Positions 18,659-26,118 of a DNA stretch of 64,000 bases are shown here, piece after piece. A program made the position numbers and the translations under genes. The stretch spans positions 1-64,000 of the forward strand of contig LVBB01000148.1 in NCBI GenBank assembly GCA_001603075.1. Direction: 5' to 3'. The notes beneath the pieces are model-generated. The model was not told where the DNA came from, made no database searches, and worked only from the letters and a program-made list of their open reading frames with translations. The stretch is from Phycisphaerales bacterium Planc_01 (lineage in GTDB: Bacteria > Planctomycetota > Phycisphaerae > Sedimentisphaerales > Anaerobacaceae). Every line of letters starts with the position of its first letter. Position 1 is the first letter of the stretch.

Positions 18659-18756
18659 AGTTCTTCCGGTTCCGACTGTTTTCGTGCAAAGACACCCATC
18701 CCGAGTCCGGGGGATTTATCGGACAACACACTGTCATGTTATCGGCCTGAAGGGCG

Positions 18757-20382
18757 TCATTCCTTGACTATTCGGCCGATTTTTGGAGGGGGACCGGCCC
18801 AGAACTCGGCCGTGACGGCGTCCTTGGCGCACAACTGCTCCAGGACGGCGACCACGTCGGTATAAGGGATCCCCAGGCCGGAGACACTCTCCGCCTCCGC
18901 TCGCTGCCGCTCGGACCCCAGGATCCGAACGATTTCGCTGACCGCAAAGCCGCTGCGGACCGGCCCGATCACGCCCGGACGCGAGACGGCTTTTCGCGTC
19001 AGGGACACGTGGTCCTGGCCGGCCCGGGAATTGACGATGACCGTCTCATTGGCCGCCTCGACGAAGATGTCGTCGTGACAATCCAGCGGCGATCCGAAGA
19101 GCACGACGCGCGGCGCGCCGCTTCGGGAGACGTAGATGGCCCGTCGGTCGGTTTGCACCACCTGTTCGAGATGGAAGCTGCGGCCGATGGGCTCCCGCCG
19201 CACCGCCACATCCTCCATGCGGCGCAACGCCTCGTACGCCGCCAGGACCATGTGCGGGTCCTTGTCACGCAGTATCCGCCGGCCCAGCGAGATCGCATCG
19301 TTGCGCCGCGCCGAAACCAGCACGGCATCCAGCGCCTCCCGCCGATACGGCGACGCCTCGTCGAGCGCGATCGTCCGCAACGTCTCCAGCGCCGCGTCGT
19401 CCCGCAGAGCCAGAACGCACCGCGCCGCCCGCAGGCGGACCTCCGTGTCGGGCGCGTTCAACAGAGAACGCAGCTTCGGCAGGCTCTCGCGTCCGACGGC
19501 CTCCAGCGCGAACTCGGCGGGCTCCTTGTCCTGGGATGTGACAAGCTGCCGGGCCAGGGCCTCGACTCGGGTCGGCATCTCCTGGGGCACATCGGCCAGG
19601 AAGGTCGCCGCCACCATGGAGACGAAACGAGCCCTGCGTCCCCGGAATTCCGCGGGGATCGCGAACTCCACGACGCGAGGCGAGACGGCGCGCGCCGTGT
19701 TGGCGCCGTACCGCTCGTTGAGTCGATTGCGGATGGCGCTGGCCATGGCGAAATCGGCCCGACGCAACTGGACCGCGCCGACATAGTCGTACTGAGCGAC
19801 TCCGCCGCCGAGGACGTACCCCGTCAGCAGATCGGGCTGGGCTACGCCGATCGTATTGATGAACACCGGCCCTTCGACCACACCCAGCGTCCGAGCCGAC
19901 GGCCCGAACGTGCCGGCCAGCTTGAGGTCGGCCGCGTAGAGCCAGCCTCCGTGAAGCGACGTGGTGTCGGCGCCGGCGATGGGGGTGACCTTCACATCGA
20001 AGCGGTCGCCCCTGACGCACGTGGCCGGGACCAGCCCTTCCAGCCGGACCACCGCCGTGGTTTTGCTGTTGATCAGCTCGTCCGGCGCCACCGAACTGCC
20101 GGGCACCTGCGCCAGGATGTACTGTTTCAGATAGGCTCGTACGTCGGGAGGACAAGCCCCCGAACCGGTGCCGGCAAGCCGGGCAACCAAACCGTATCCC
20201 TCGACCGCCACAGGCTCCGGCCTGGCCACGTCCGCCACCGAGCCAATGGTCGTACCCAGTTCCTTGCCCAACGACGGATCGACCGTGGCCACCGATTTGT
20301 CCTTCGTGCCGCAGCCGAGCAACAGCACCGGCACGAGCAGAAACCCTATCCGAGGCGCGATGTATCGTAGAAACGTTCTCAT
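18757..20382 (-). CDS. Lipoprotein with FlgI (P-ring)-like domain and HEAT repeats
   Basis: The ATG at 20382 gives a 541-residue lipoprotein with leader IGFLLVPVLLLGC. Residues about 40-280 resemble the flagellar P-ring protein FlgI: IGSVADVARPEPVAVEGYGL then VARLAGTGSG, and later SKTTAVVRLEGLVPATCVRGDRFDVKV. From about 290 to 390 there are HEAT-like helices (EVRLRAARCVLALRDDAALETL), followed by a beta-rich C-terminal part. FlgI forms a periplasmic ring around the flagellar rod, but no flagellar gene is near and FlgI is not normally a lipoprotein or HEAT-linked. I infer a repurposed periplasmic ring-like scaffold. It lies 98 bp upstream of smc. Confidence 0.72.
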   Translation of the reverse strand: MRTFLRYIAPRIGFLLVPVLLLGCGTKDKSVATVDPSLGKELGTTIGSVADVARPEPVAVEGYGLVARLAGTGSGACPPDVRAYLKQYILAQVPGSSVAPDELINSKTTAVVRLEGLVPATCVRGDRFDVKVTPIAGADTTSLHGGWLYAADLKLAGTFGPSARTLGVVEGPVFINTIGVAQPDLLTGYVLGGGVAQYDYVGAVQLRRADFAMASAIRNRLNERYGANTARAVSPRVVEFAIPAEFRGRRARFVSMVAATFLADVPQEMPTRVEALARQLVTSQDKEPAEFALEAVGRESLPKLRSLLNAPDTEVRLRAARCVLALRDDAALETLRTIALDEASPYRREALDAVLVSARRNDAISLGRRILRDKDPHMVLAAYEALRRMEDVAVRREPIGRSFHLEQVVQTDRRAIYVSRSGAPRVVLFGSPLDCHDDIFVEAANETVIVNSRAGQDHVSLTRKAVSRPGVIGPVRSGFAVSEIVRILGSERQRAEAESVSGLGIPYTDVVAVLEQLCAKDAVTAEFWAGPPPKIGRIVKE

Positions 20383-20516
20383 ATCCGTTGCGTATCCTAT
20401 TGCTAAGATGCGAAGTCCGCGCAAGTTACACCGGGTGCGATCCTATGACCGGACCCGGCCGGCGTCAAGTCTATTCGCCCGGTCTCGCTCCCGGGTCCCG
20501 GCGTGTCCGACGGAGA

Positions 20517-22163
20517 TTACTGCCGATTCGCCGGCCCTGCGACGGGCCAGAAGACCCAGTCGCCGTTGTCGGCCCACATACGCGGCTGGCCGTCCTGGCC
20601 GAGGCCCTGCACCCCGCCGTCGTCGGCGAGGTTCTGGCCCCAACTGTACAGCAGGAAGCCCTCGTCCGTCCTGCGATACGACAGCGGGCCGGCGCCGAAT
20701 GGATCGTCCGGCACCGAATCAAGATAGCCCGCCTGCACGAGCTCGTCGAGGCTCTCTGGGAGACTGCCGCGTTCGGCAGCGTGACGAAGTACCGCCACTG
20801 TTGTCAGCGTCGCCAGTTCCCCGGTCTTCATTCGCCAGACCAACTGGCCTACCCTCTGGTGCGCCGGCTCGACCAGGGCCAGAAGCGCGTTTGGCGCCGC
20901 CCGCAGTGCCGGCGTCTCCGGGTCGCCCGACGAACCGTCGCCATAGGGCGTGCGCGACAGACTACCTTCCATCCGCTCGAAATACTGCTCGACCATCGCC
21001 TCGGCGTCACGGCGGTCGGGATAGTCGAAGACCAGAACGCCGAGCAGATTGTCCAGCCAGTCGCCGGCGGTATAGGGCATCCCCTTCGGCAGGGCGCGAC
21101 CGCCGCCTTGCCCATCGTCGGTGAAGGTGCGCTGGATGCGGTCCCGCCAGAACACCTTCTCTCCGTCGAGATGGACCGCGGGACGGCAGGGATCGACCAG
21201 AGCTCTCAGACGCTTGTGAATGCGTTCGAGTATCGTCGGCGGGACTTCGCACCGATGCAGGATGACCGGGACGGAGTGACATCCGACGGCCTCAATCGCA
21301 ATGCCGACCAGTTGCTCGTTGAGCAGACCCTTGCCCTGCATGTGCCAGCCGAACGTCCATGCCGCCAGACAATCATCCAGAGCCTTGTCGAGATCGCCCC
21401 GGGATGCCTGATACGCGACGTTCTCGCGGAGCGCCCGGACCACCTTCCGATAACCGGCGAGTTCCGCCATAGCCTCGGTGAGGAAATTCGGGTCGCCCAA
21501 ATCGGCCTGCTCGACCTCATACTTCGGCCAGTAATGCAGTGTCTTCGCCCCTCGGCGCAGCCTTTCGAAGGCCGGCTCGTTGTCCGCCAGCCATTGGGCA
21601 AGCAAGTGCATCTCGGCATCACTGTGGTCGGGAAACCACCCGGCTGCTGCACTGGTCCAATTGCTGCACTTCCCCTCAAGAGCCTCCGGCGGCACGACGT
21701 ACAGCCTGACCGCCTCGTCGTAATAGCGTTTGGCGTTCTCGACCTCCGCTTGCGCCGGGCGCCAGCGGTCGTTGAGCCAATCGACGTAGTTCACGCGAAT
21801 CGTCGGCTTGCCGAAGTACAACGGCAGCGAACAGATCACAAGGTACAGGACAAACAAAGCGAGCGCCTGAGCAGTGCGGAGCAGGACCTTCTGCCACAAA
21901 GGCCGGCAGCGTTTCTTGGCTCGGCGGCACAGAGCCGCCAGGAGTCTGGCGTCGCCAAACTGCTCGATCAGCTCGCGGGCCCGGGCTTCGCGTTGTCCGG
22001 CGTCTGCACAATCTCTCAGGTCATCCTCGAAATGCGCCGTCAGCTCCTCGTGCACCTCCGCGCGCACGCGCTTGCGCCAGCGGATCGCTCGAACGACCCG
22101 GTCGATGTACTCGACCGCACAGGCTGGAAGACCGGCCGGCCCTTTGTCGGGATTCGCTTCCAT
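20517..22163 (-). CDS. Membrane protein with N-terminal HAAS-like domain, PadR partner
   Basis: The 548-residue protein starts with a HAAS-like helical domain (about 18-85: EYIDRVVRAIRWRKRVRAEV and ELIEQFGDARLLAALCRR). One membrane segment follows (AQALALFVLYLVICSLPLYF, about 95-115), then a large soluble region I do not recognise. Its last 50 residues (DPFGAGPLSYRRTDEGFLLYSWG) resemble the C-terminus of pseudopilin-associated planctomycete proteins. The ATG at 22163 has a GGAGAG ribosome site. The PadR repressor gene ends 28 bp upstream; PadR plus HAAS-domain membrane protein is a common gene pair. The function is unknown. Confidence 0.75.
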   Translation of the reverse strand: MEANPDKGPAGLPACAVEYIDRVVRAIRWRKRVRAEVHEELTAHFEDDLRDCADAGQREARARELIEQFGDARLLAALCRRAKKRCRPLWQKVLLRTAQALALFVLYLVICSLPLYFGKPTIRVNYVDWLNDRWRPAQAEVENAKRYYDEAVRLYVVPPEALEGKCSNWTSAAAGWFPDHSDAEMHLLAQWLADNEPAFERLRRGAKTLHYWPKYEVEQADLGDPNFLTEAMAELAGYRKVVRALRENVAYQASRGDLDKALDDCLAAWTFGWHMQGKGLLNEQLVGIAIEAVGCHSVPVILHRCEVPPTILERIHKRLRALVDPCRPAVHLDGEKVFWRDRIQRTFTDDGQGGGRALPKGMPYTAGDWLDNLLGVLVFDYPDRRDAEAMVEQYFERMEGSLSRTPYGDGSSGDPETPALRAAPNALLALVEPAHQRVGQLVWRMKTGELATLTTVAVLRHAAERGSLPESLDELVQAGYLDSVPDDPFGAGPLSYRRTDEGFLLYSWGQNLADDGGVQGLGQDGQPRMWADNGDWVFWPVAGPANRQ

Positions 22164-22191
22164 GATTCGCTCTCCATTCTCGCAGGGATTT

Positions 22192-22536
22192 TCAGAACGC
22201 CGCCTTGAGCGCACCGCCGAGGAGCAAATCCACGCCCTTGGCCAGTTCGACGAGCTGGGCCTTGCGGCCGGCCAGTTCGGCCTGCCCGGTGCCGGTGATC
22301 GAGTAGTAGCGCCGCTTCCGCCCGGAATCAGCCGTTTCCCACTTGCCCTTGATGAGCTTCCTGGCTTCGAGGTTGTACAGCAGCGGATACAGCGTGCCCT
22401 TGCCCAGCGTCAGGATCTCGGCGCTTCGCTGCTCGATCGCCTGGCTCAGTTCGTAGCCGTACATCGGGCCCCGCGAGAGGATCTCCAGCACCACCACCGG
22501 GGCGATCCCCTTCAACAATTGGCTCTCGAATCTCAT
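22192..22536 (-). CDS. PadR family transcriptional repressor
   Basis: The 114-residue protein is a PadR winged-helix regulator. The DNA-binding part contains GIAPVVVLEILSRGPMYGYEL and LGKGTLYPLLYNLEARKLI, and a short dimerisation helix closes the protein. I take the ATG at 22536, which has GGAGG 8 bp upstream and starts at MRFESQLLKG as PadR proteins do; the track start adds 15 residues running into the operator. It is in an operon with the HAAS membrane protein downstream. A 21-bp palindrome 44 bp upstream is the likely self-operator. Confidence 0.93.
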   Translation of the reverse strand: MRFESQLLKGIAPVVVLEILSRGPMYGYELSQAIEQRSAEILTLGKGTLYPLLYNLEARKLIKGKWETADSGRKRRYYSITGTGQAELAGRKAQLVELAKGVDLLLGGALKAAF

Positions 22537-22579
22537 AACGACCTCCACAAGCATGCACGATACCATTGCTGTGCAATGC

Positions 22580-22600
22580 ATAGTATGCTATACATACTAT
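22580..22600. promoter_or_regulatory. Palindromic operator upstream of the PadR gene
   Basis: ATAGTATG, CTATA, CATACTAT form a perfect 8-bp inverted repeat with a 5-bp spacer. It lies in an AT-rich patch 44-64 bp before the PadR start. PadR proteins repress their own operons through such inverted repeats, so this is the probable autoregulatory site. Confidence 0.7.
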
Positions 22601-22688
22601 TGGTGTCAAGCACAATTTGCTTCTTCTTCGCAAAATATCAACGTGCGTCAGGGGCGTCGGGGGCCGGTCGCGCGGCGACCGGTCCGGC

Positions 22689-23612
22689 CTACACATCGCA
22701 GGCCTTCACCGCCTGCACGAGCGATTCCCGCCAATCCCGTAGCGGAGTGTACTCGTGCGCGACGTAGCCGTCGTATCCGGTTTCGACGATCGCGCGCATG
22801 ACAGCCGGGTAGTAGATCTCCTGGTTCTCGTCGAGTTCGTGCCGGCCCGGCACGCCGGCGGTGTGGAAGTGGCCGATGTGCTGGATGTTCTTGCGAATCG
22901 TGGCGATCAAGTCGCCCTCCATGATCTGCATGTGGTAGATGTCGAAGAGCATCTTGAATCGCGGCGAATCCACCCGGCGGCATAGCTCGAAGGCCCACGG
23001 GTAGTTGTCGCACATGTAGCCGGGGTGATCGACCTTGCTGTTGAGCATCTCCATACAGATGGTCACGCCGTGATCCTCGGCGATCTTAACCGCCTCTTTG
23101 AGGATCGCCCGGCAGTTGTCCATGCCCTCCTCTTCGCCGATCCCGGCCCGGTCGCCCGCCATGCAGATCACGTTGGGCCATTTGTACTCAGCCGCCGCCT
23201 TGATGTTCGTTCGAAAATCGTCCATGAACCTGGCGTGCATCGACTTGTCGTTGAGCCCCTGCTTGATCGACCCGGCGCCCGGCACCATGGTCGCGACCAA
23301 GTCGTACTTCCTGAGCACGTCCCAGTCGTTCTTTCCGACGAGGTCGCGGCCCGCCAGGCCCATCTCGACCAGCAGCCTGGCCGTCTGCTCCTGGTCCAGA
23401 CGGGCCCCGCGCAGACACCCGCCGCAGATCGACTGTTTGATCCGCCCGTTCTTAACGACTCTCCCGGTCTGTCCCCGCGCCGCCCCGGACCATCCTGCCA
23501 GCCCCGACGAGGCGCCGATAACCGCTGCGACGCCGGCAAGCACCTCACGACGCGTCAGAGAGCCTTCGGCGACCCCGATGCCGGCATCGGTGTGGTTGTG
23601 CATGTCGTTCAT
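22689..23612 (-). CDS. Tat-exported hydroxypyruvate-isomerase-like TIM-barrel protein
   Basis: The 307-residue protein has a twin-arginine leader (TRREVLAGVAAVIGASSG) followed by a sugar-isomerase/endonuclease-IV type TIM barrel. Candidate metal-ligand regions are ICMEMLNSKVDHPGY, MLFDIYHMQIMEGD, HIGHFHTAGVPGRHE and YVAHEYTPLRDW, the pattern of hydroxypyruvate isomerase-like enzymes. It probably isomerises or epimerises a sugar derivative outside the cytoplasm. The start at 23612 has GGGA upstream; a second ATG lies 9 bp later. A terminator separates it from the HEAT-repeat gene upstream on the same strand. Confidence 0.85.
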   Translation of the reverse strand: MNDMHNHTDAGIGVAEGSLTRREVLAGVAAVIGASSGLAGWSGAARGQTGRVVKNGRIKQSICGGCLRGARLDQEQTARLLVEMGLAGRDLVGKNDWDVLRKYDLVATMVPGAGSIKQGLNDKSMHARFMDDFRTNIKAAAEYKWPNVICMAGDRAGIGEEEGMDNCRAILKEAVKIAEDHGVTICMEMLNSKVDHPGYMCDNYPWAFELCRRVDSPRFKMLFDIYHMQIMEGDLIATIRKNIQHIGHFHTAGVPGRHELDENQEIYYPAVMRAIVETGYDGYVAHEYTPLRDWRESLVQAVKACDV

Positions 23613-23735
23613 CTTCTGTCCCTTTCAGCAATCAAGGCGTTTCGACCTTTGAGCCACATCCGCCCCTCATCCCCCGGCAACGTGTATGCCGTTATACCTT
23701 GCCGGCAGTCCTGATCGAACCGGTCTGGTCTGTCG

Positions 23736-23775
23736 GCAAAAAGGCCCGCAACCCCTCTGTGGAGGTGCGGGCCTT
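23736..23775 (-). terminator. Rho-independent terminator of the HEAT-repeat gene
   Basis: On the minus strand AAGGCCCGCA and TGCGGGCCTT pair perfectly, with an inner CCTC/GAGG stem, and a TTTTT run follows directly (plus-strand AAAAA just before 23741). It lies 35 bp after the HEAT-repeat gene and is the clearest factor-independent terminator in the window. Confidence 0.85.
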
Positions 23776-23809
23776 GTGCGGGAATCCACCATTCGACGTT
23801 TCGGTGGTT

Positions 23810-24604
23810 CTACTTTCTCGTCGTAGCGGCCAGCATGCCCTTCATGGCGGCCACCTTGACGTGTGCGGGCTGATCGCCGCTGTTGAGCTGTTTGTACAAG
23901 GCCAGCGCCTCGGACTTCTCACCGTCCGCCAGCAACCGCTCGGCGCAGACCAGGCAGGCATCGGCTGCGGCGATCTTCATGTTGGCGGGCGCCTTCTGCG
24001 CAAACGCGCTGAGTTCCTTGGCGGCCGCCGGTGTGCCGATCAGACCGAGCGATTGCGCCGCCGCCTGCGCGACCTGGATATCGGAGTCGCCAAGCAAACC
24101 CGAGATGGCCTTGATGCTCTTGGTGTCACGGCGTACGCCCAGCGAGCCGATCATGCCCGGCTTGAGCTTGCCGCTGACCTTCGGCAGCGCGTCCCGCATC
24201 GCCTCGGCCGCCTTCTCATCGGCGATACGTTCCAGGGCATAGCGTGCGATGTGCGAGGTCTCCTGCGCCGGCAAGAGAGCGGCGAGGGCCTCGATCGACT
24301 GGCTCGTGCCCACGACCTTCAGCTTGCGGCACACGTAGTCCTGCGCGGACCGCGAAAGGCCGCCGGCAAGCGCGTCCACCAGGCGCTTCTCGATCGCTTT
24401 GCGTGCCGCCGCATCGCCGTGGGAGGCGATGATCGCCTGATCGATCGGATTGAGGGCCCCGCGGTCCGAGCCCCAGTCATAGGTCTTGAGCGTTTCGAAC
24501 GCCGCGTCCAATGCCGCCGAACCCGTCTGGGCTACAGCCCTCCCGGCCCCGATCGCAACCGCTCCAACCGCCGCTGCCATTCCTACGCTGTCTGTATTCG
24601 TCAT
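23810..24604 (-). CDS. HEAT-repeat protein
   Basis: The 264-residue protein starts with a hydrophobic Ala/Gly-rich leader (MAAAVGAVAIGAGRAVAQ) and is otherwise helical, with HEAT-like repeats such as GMIGSLGVRRDTKSIKAISGLLGDS and VAQAAAQSLGLIGTPAAAKEL. It should be a scaffold or binding protein, probably exported. The AAGGAG site before the ATG is strong. It lies 32 bp downstream of the Gfo/Idh gene and ends in a strong terminator, so the two form an operon. The partner is not known. Confidence 0.8.
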   Translation of the reverse strand: MTNTDSVGMAAAVGAVAIGAGRAVAQTGSAALDAAFETLKTYDWGSDRGALNPIDQAIIASHGDAAARKAIEKRLVDALAGGLSRSAQDYVCRKLKVVGTSQSIEALAALLPAQETSHIARYALERIADEKAAEAMRDALPKVSGKLKPGMIGSLGVRRDTKSIKAISGLLGDSDIQVAQAAAQSLGLIGTPAAAKELSAFAQKAPANMKIAAADACLVCAERLLADGEKSEALALYKQLNSGDQPAHVKVAAMKGMLAATTRK

Positions 24605-24636
24605 AGTCTAATCTCCTTGTCGCAACGGTTGCGTTC

Positions 24637-25881
24637 TCAAATCACCCAGGGTTCTCTTCGTGCCACGTCGACAAGGCGGTTGGCTTCGTCGTCGTTGATG
24701 AACTGCTGCCCGGCCGTGTCCCATTTCAGCGACCGTTCCAGTTCGTAGGCGATCAGGAACAGATGGCACACGGTTGCGGTGTGGACGGCGTACTCGATGT
24801 CACGGAACGGCTTGCCGCGCGTCTTGACGCAGTCGATGAAATCGCCGTAGATGCCGCCGGTTCCGGCGTAATTGGGCACCGGCTTCGAGGGACCGGTTTC
24901 GTTCGTGCTTTCCACATCCAGATTGCCCCGGCCGGGGTAGTTATGATGAAGAAGCTTGCCGTTCGGGTAGCGGCAGGTCGCAAACTTCCTGCCGTTTTCG
25001 TTATGGAAGATGACTTCTTCCGGCTCCAGCTCTCTGACATCGATGGCAAAGGTCGCCCCGCCGAAATGATGGGCGCCCCAGTCGGTCATGCCGCCGCCGG
25101 AGTAGTCCTTGAACGAGCGCCAGCTTGTGCCGTCGATGTTGTAGCTGCCGCTGCATCGGTGCGGATGGTACGGCGCCCAGGGAGCCGGGCCAAGCCACAT
25201 GTCCCAGTCGAGGCCGTCGGGGACCGGTTCGCCCGCCTTGTTGCAGTCCGTCGGCAAGGGACCGACATTGACGTTGATCGACTTGACGATGCCCTTGCTC
25301 CCGCCCCAGCAGGCATCGACGATGCCCCGGTAATCCTCGAGCACGCGCTGGCTGCCGCCGGAGACGACCCGGCTGTAGCGCCGGGCGGCATCGACCATCA
25401 GCTTGCCCTCGCGAAGCGTCTTGGTCTCGGGCTTCTGGCAGTAGATGTCCTTTCCATTGCGGCACGCCTCGATCACGATGATCGCGTGCCAGTGGTCCGG
25501 CGTGGCGCAATGGACCGCGTCGATATCACCACGCACCATGACCTCGCGGAAATCGCGATAGGCCTTGCAGTCTTTGTTGCCGTACTTCTCGTTCACACGG
25601 TTCACCTGGCTGTCGCGGACATCGCGCTTCACGTCGCAGACGGCAACGTACTGGACATCGTCCCGGCCGAGAAACGAACCCAGATCGCCGTGGCCCATGT
25701 TCCCGATGCCGATGCCGGCCATCACGATCCGGTTGCTCGGCGCCACGGCGCCGGCATTGCCCATCGCGGACGCCGGGATCAGGTAAGGAAATGCCACCGA
25801 GGCCGCCGTCGTCTTGAGAAATGCTCTTCGACCGGCAGACATCCCCCGGTCCTTCACTGGTTTGCTCTTGCGGTTTGTCAC
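24637..25881 (-). CDS. Tat-exported Gfo/Idh/MocA family oxidoreductase
   Basis: The 414-residue protein has a Tat leader (RRAFLKTTAASVAFPYLIP), a Rossmann NAD(P) domain (IVMAGIGIGNMGHGDLG), the EKP-like motif as CQKPETKTL, and a C-terminal alpha/beta domain with GGGMTDWGAHHFGGATFAI. Such secreted planctomycete homologues are thought to keep their cofactor bound and act on sugars. Translation starts at GTG (25881) with AAGGA upstream; an ATG 39 bp later would also keep the Tat motif. It leads an operon with the HEAT-repeat gene. Confidence 0.9.
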   Translation of the reverse strand: MTNRKSKPVKDRGMSAGRRAFLKTTAASVAFPYLIPASAMGNAGAVAPSNRIVMAGIGIGNMGHGDLGSFLGRDDVQYVAVCDVKRDVRDSQVNRVNEKYGNKDCKAYRDFREVMVRGDIDAVHCATPDHWHAIIVIEACRNGKDIYCQKPETKTLREGKLMVDAARRYSRVVSGGSQRVLEDYRGIVDACWGGSKGIVKSINVNVGPLPTDCNKAGEPVPDGLDWDMWLGPAPWAPYHPHRCSGSYNIDGTSWRSFKDYSGGGMTDWGAHHFGGATFAIDVRELEPEEVIFHNENGRKFATCRYPNGKLLHHNYPGRGNLDVESTNETGPSKPVPNYAGTGGIYGDFIDCVKTRGKPFRDIEYAVHTATVCHLFLIAYELERSLKWDTAGQQFINDDEANRLVDVARREPWVI

Positions 25882-26118
25882 GTGCTAATCCTTTCCTGGG
25901 GTAGGTGTGGATGATTGCTTCGCGTTGTATCGGTTCTGAATCTCACGTGCGCGTTTCGGCGTTTCCCATCTGCACGGCCACCGCATGCGACCGCCTTCCG
26001 CATGCCGCCGACCATCCTACGAAATATGCCCCGCGCAATCAAGGAATATCACCGGCAAGTCCGAACGCCCGGTTCAGCTTCGGATCGTATGCATCGGAGT
26101 CCTCGGCGCCCGACCGTC

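Noticed and set aside
16172-18865. Plus-strand ORFs opposite smc
   Set aside because: The smc gene has complete ATPase, coiled-coil and hinge regions; the antisense frames (Leu/Gln/Asp-rich) are compositional.
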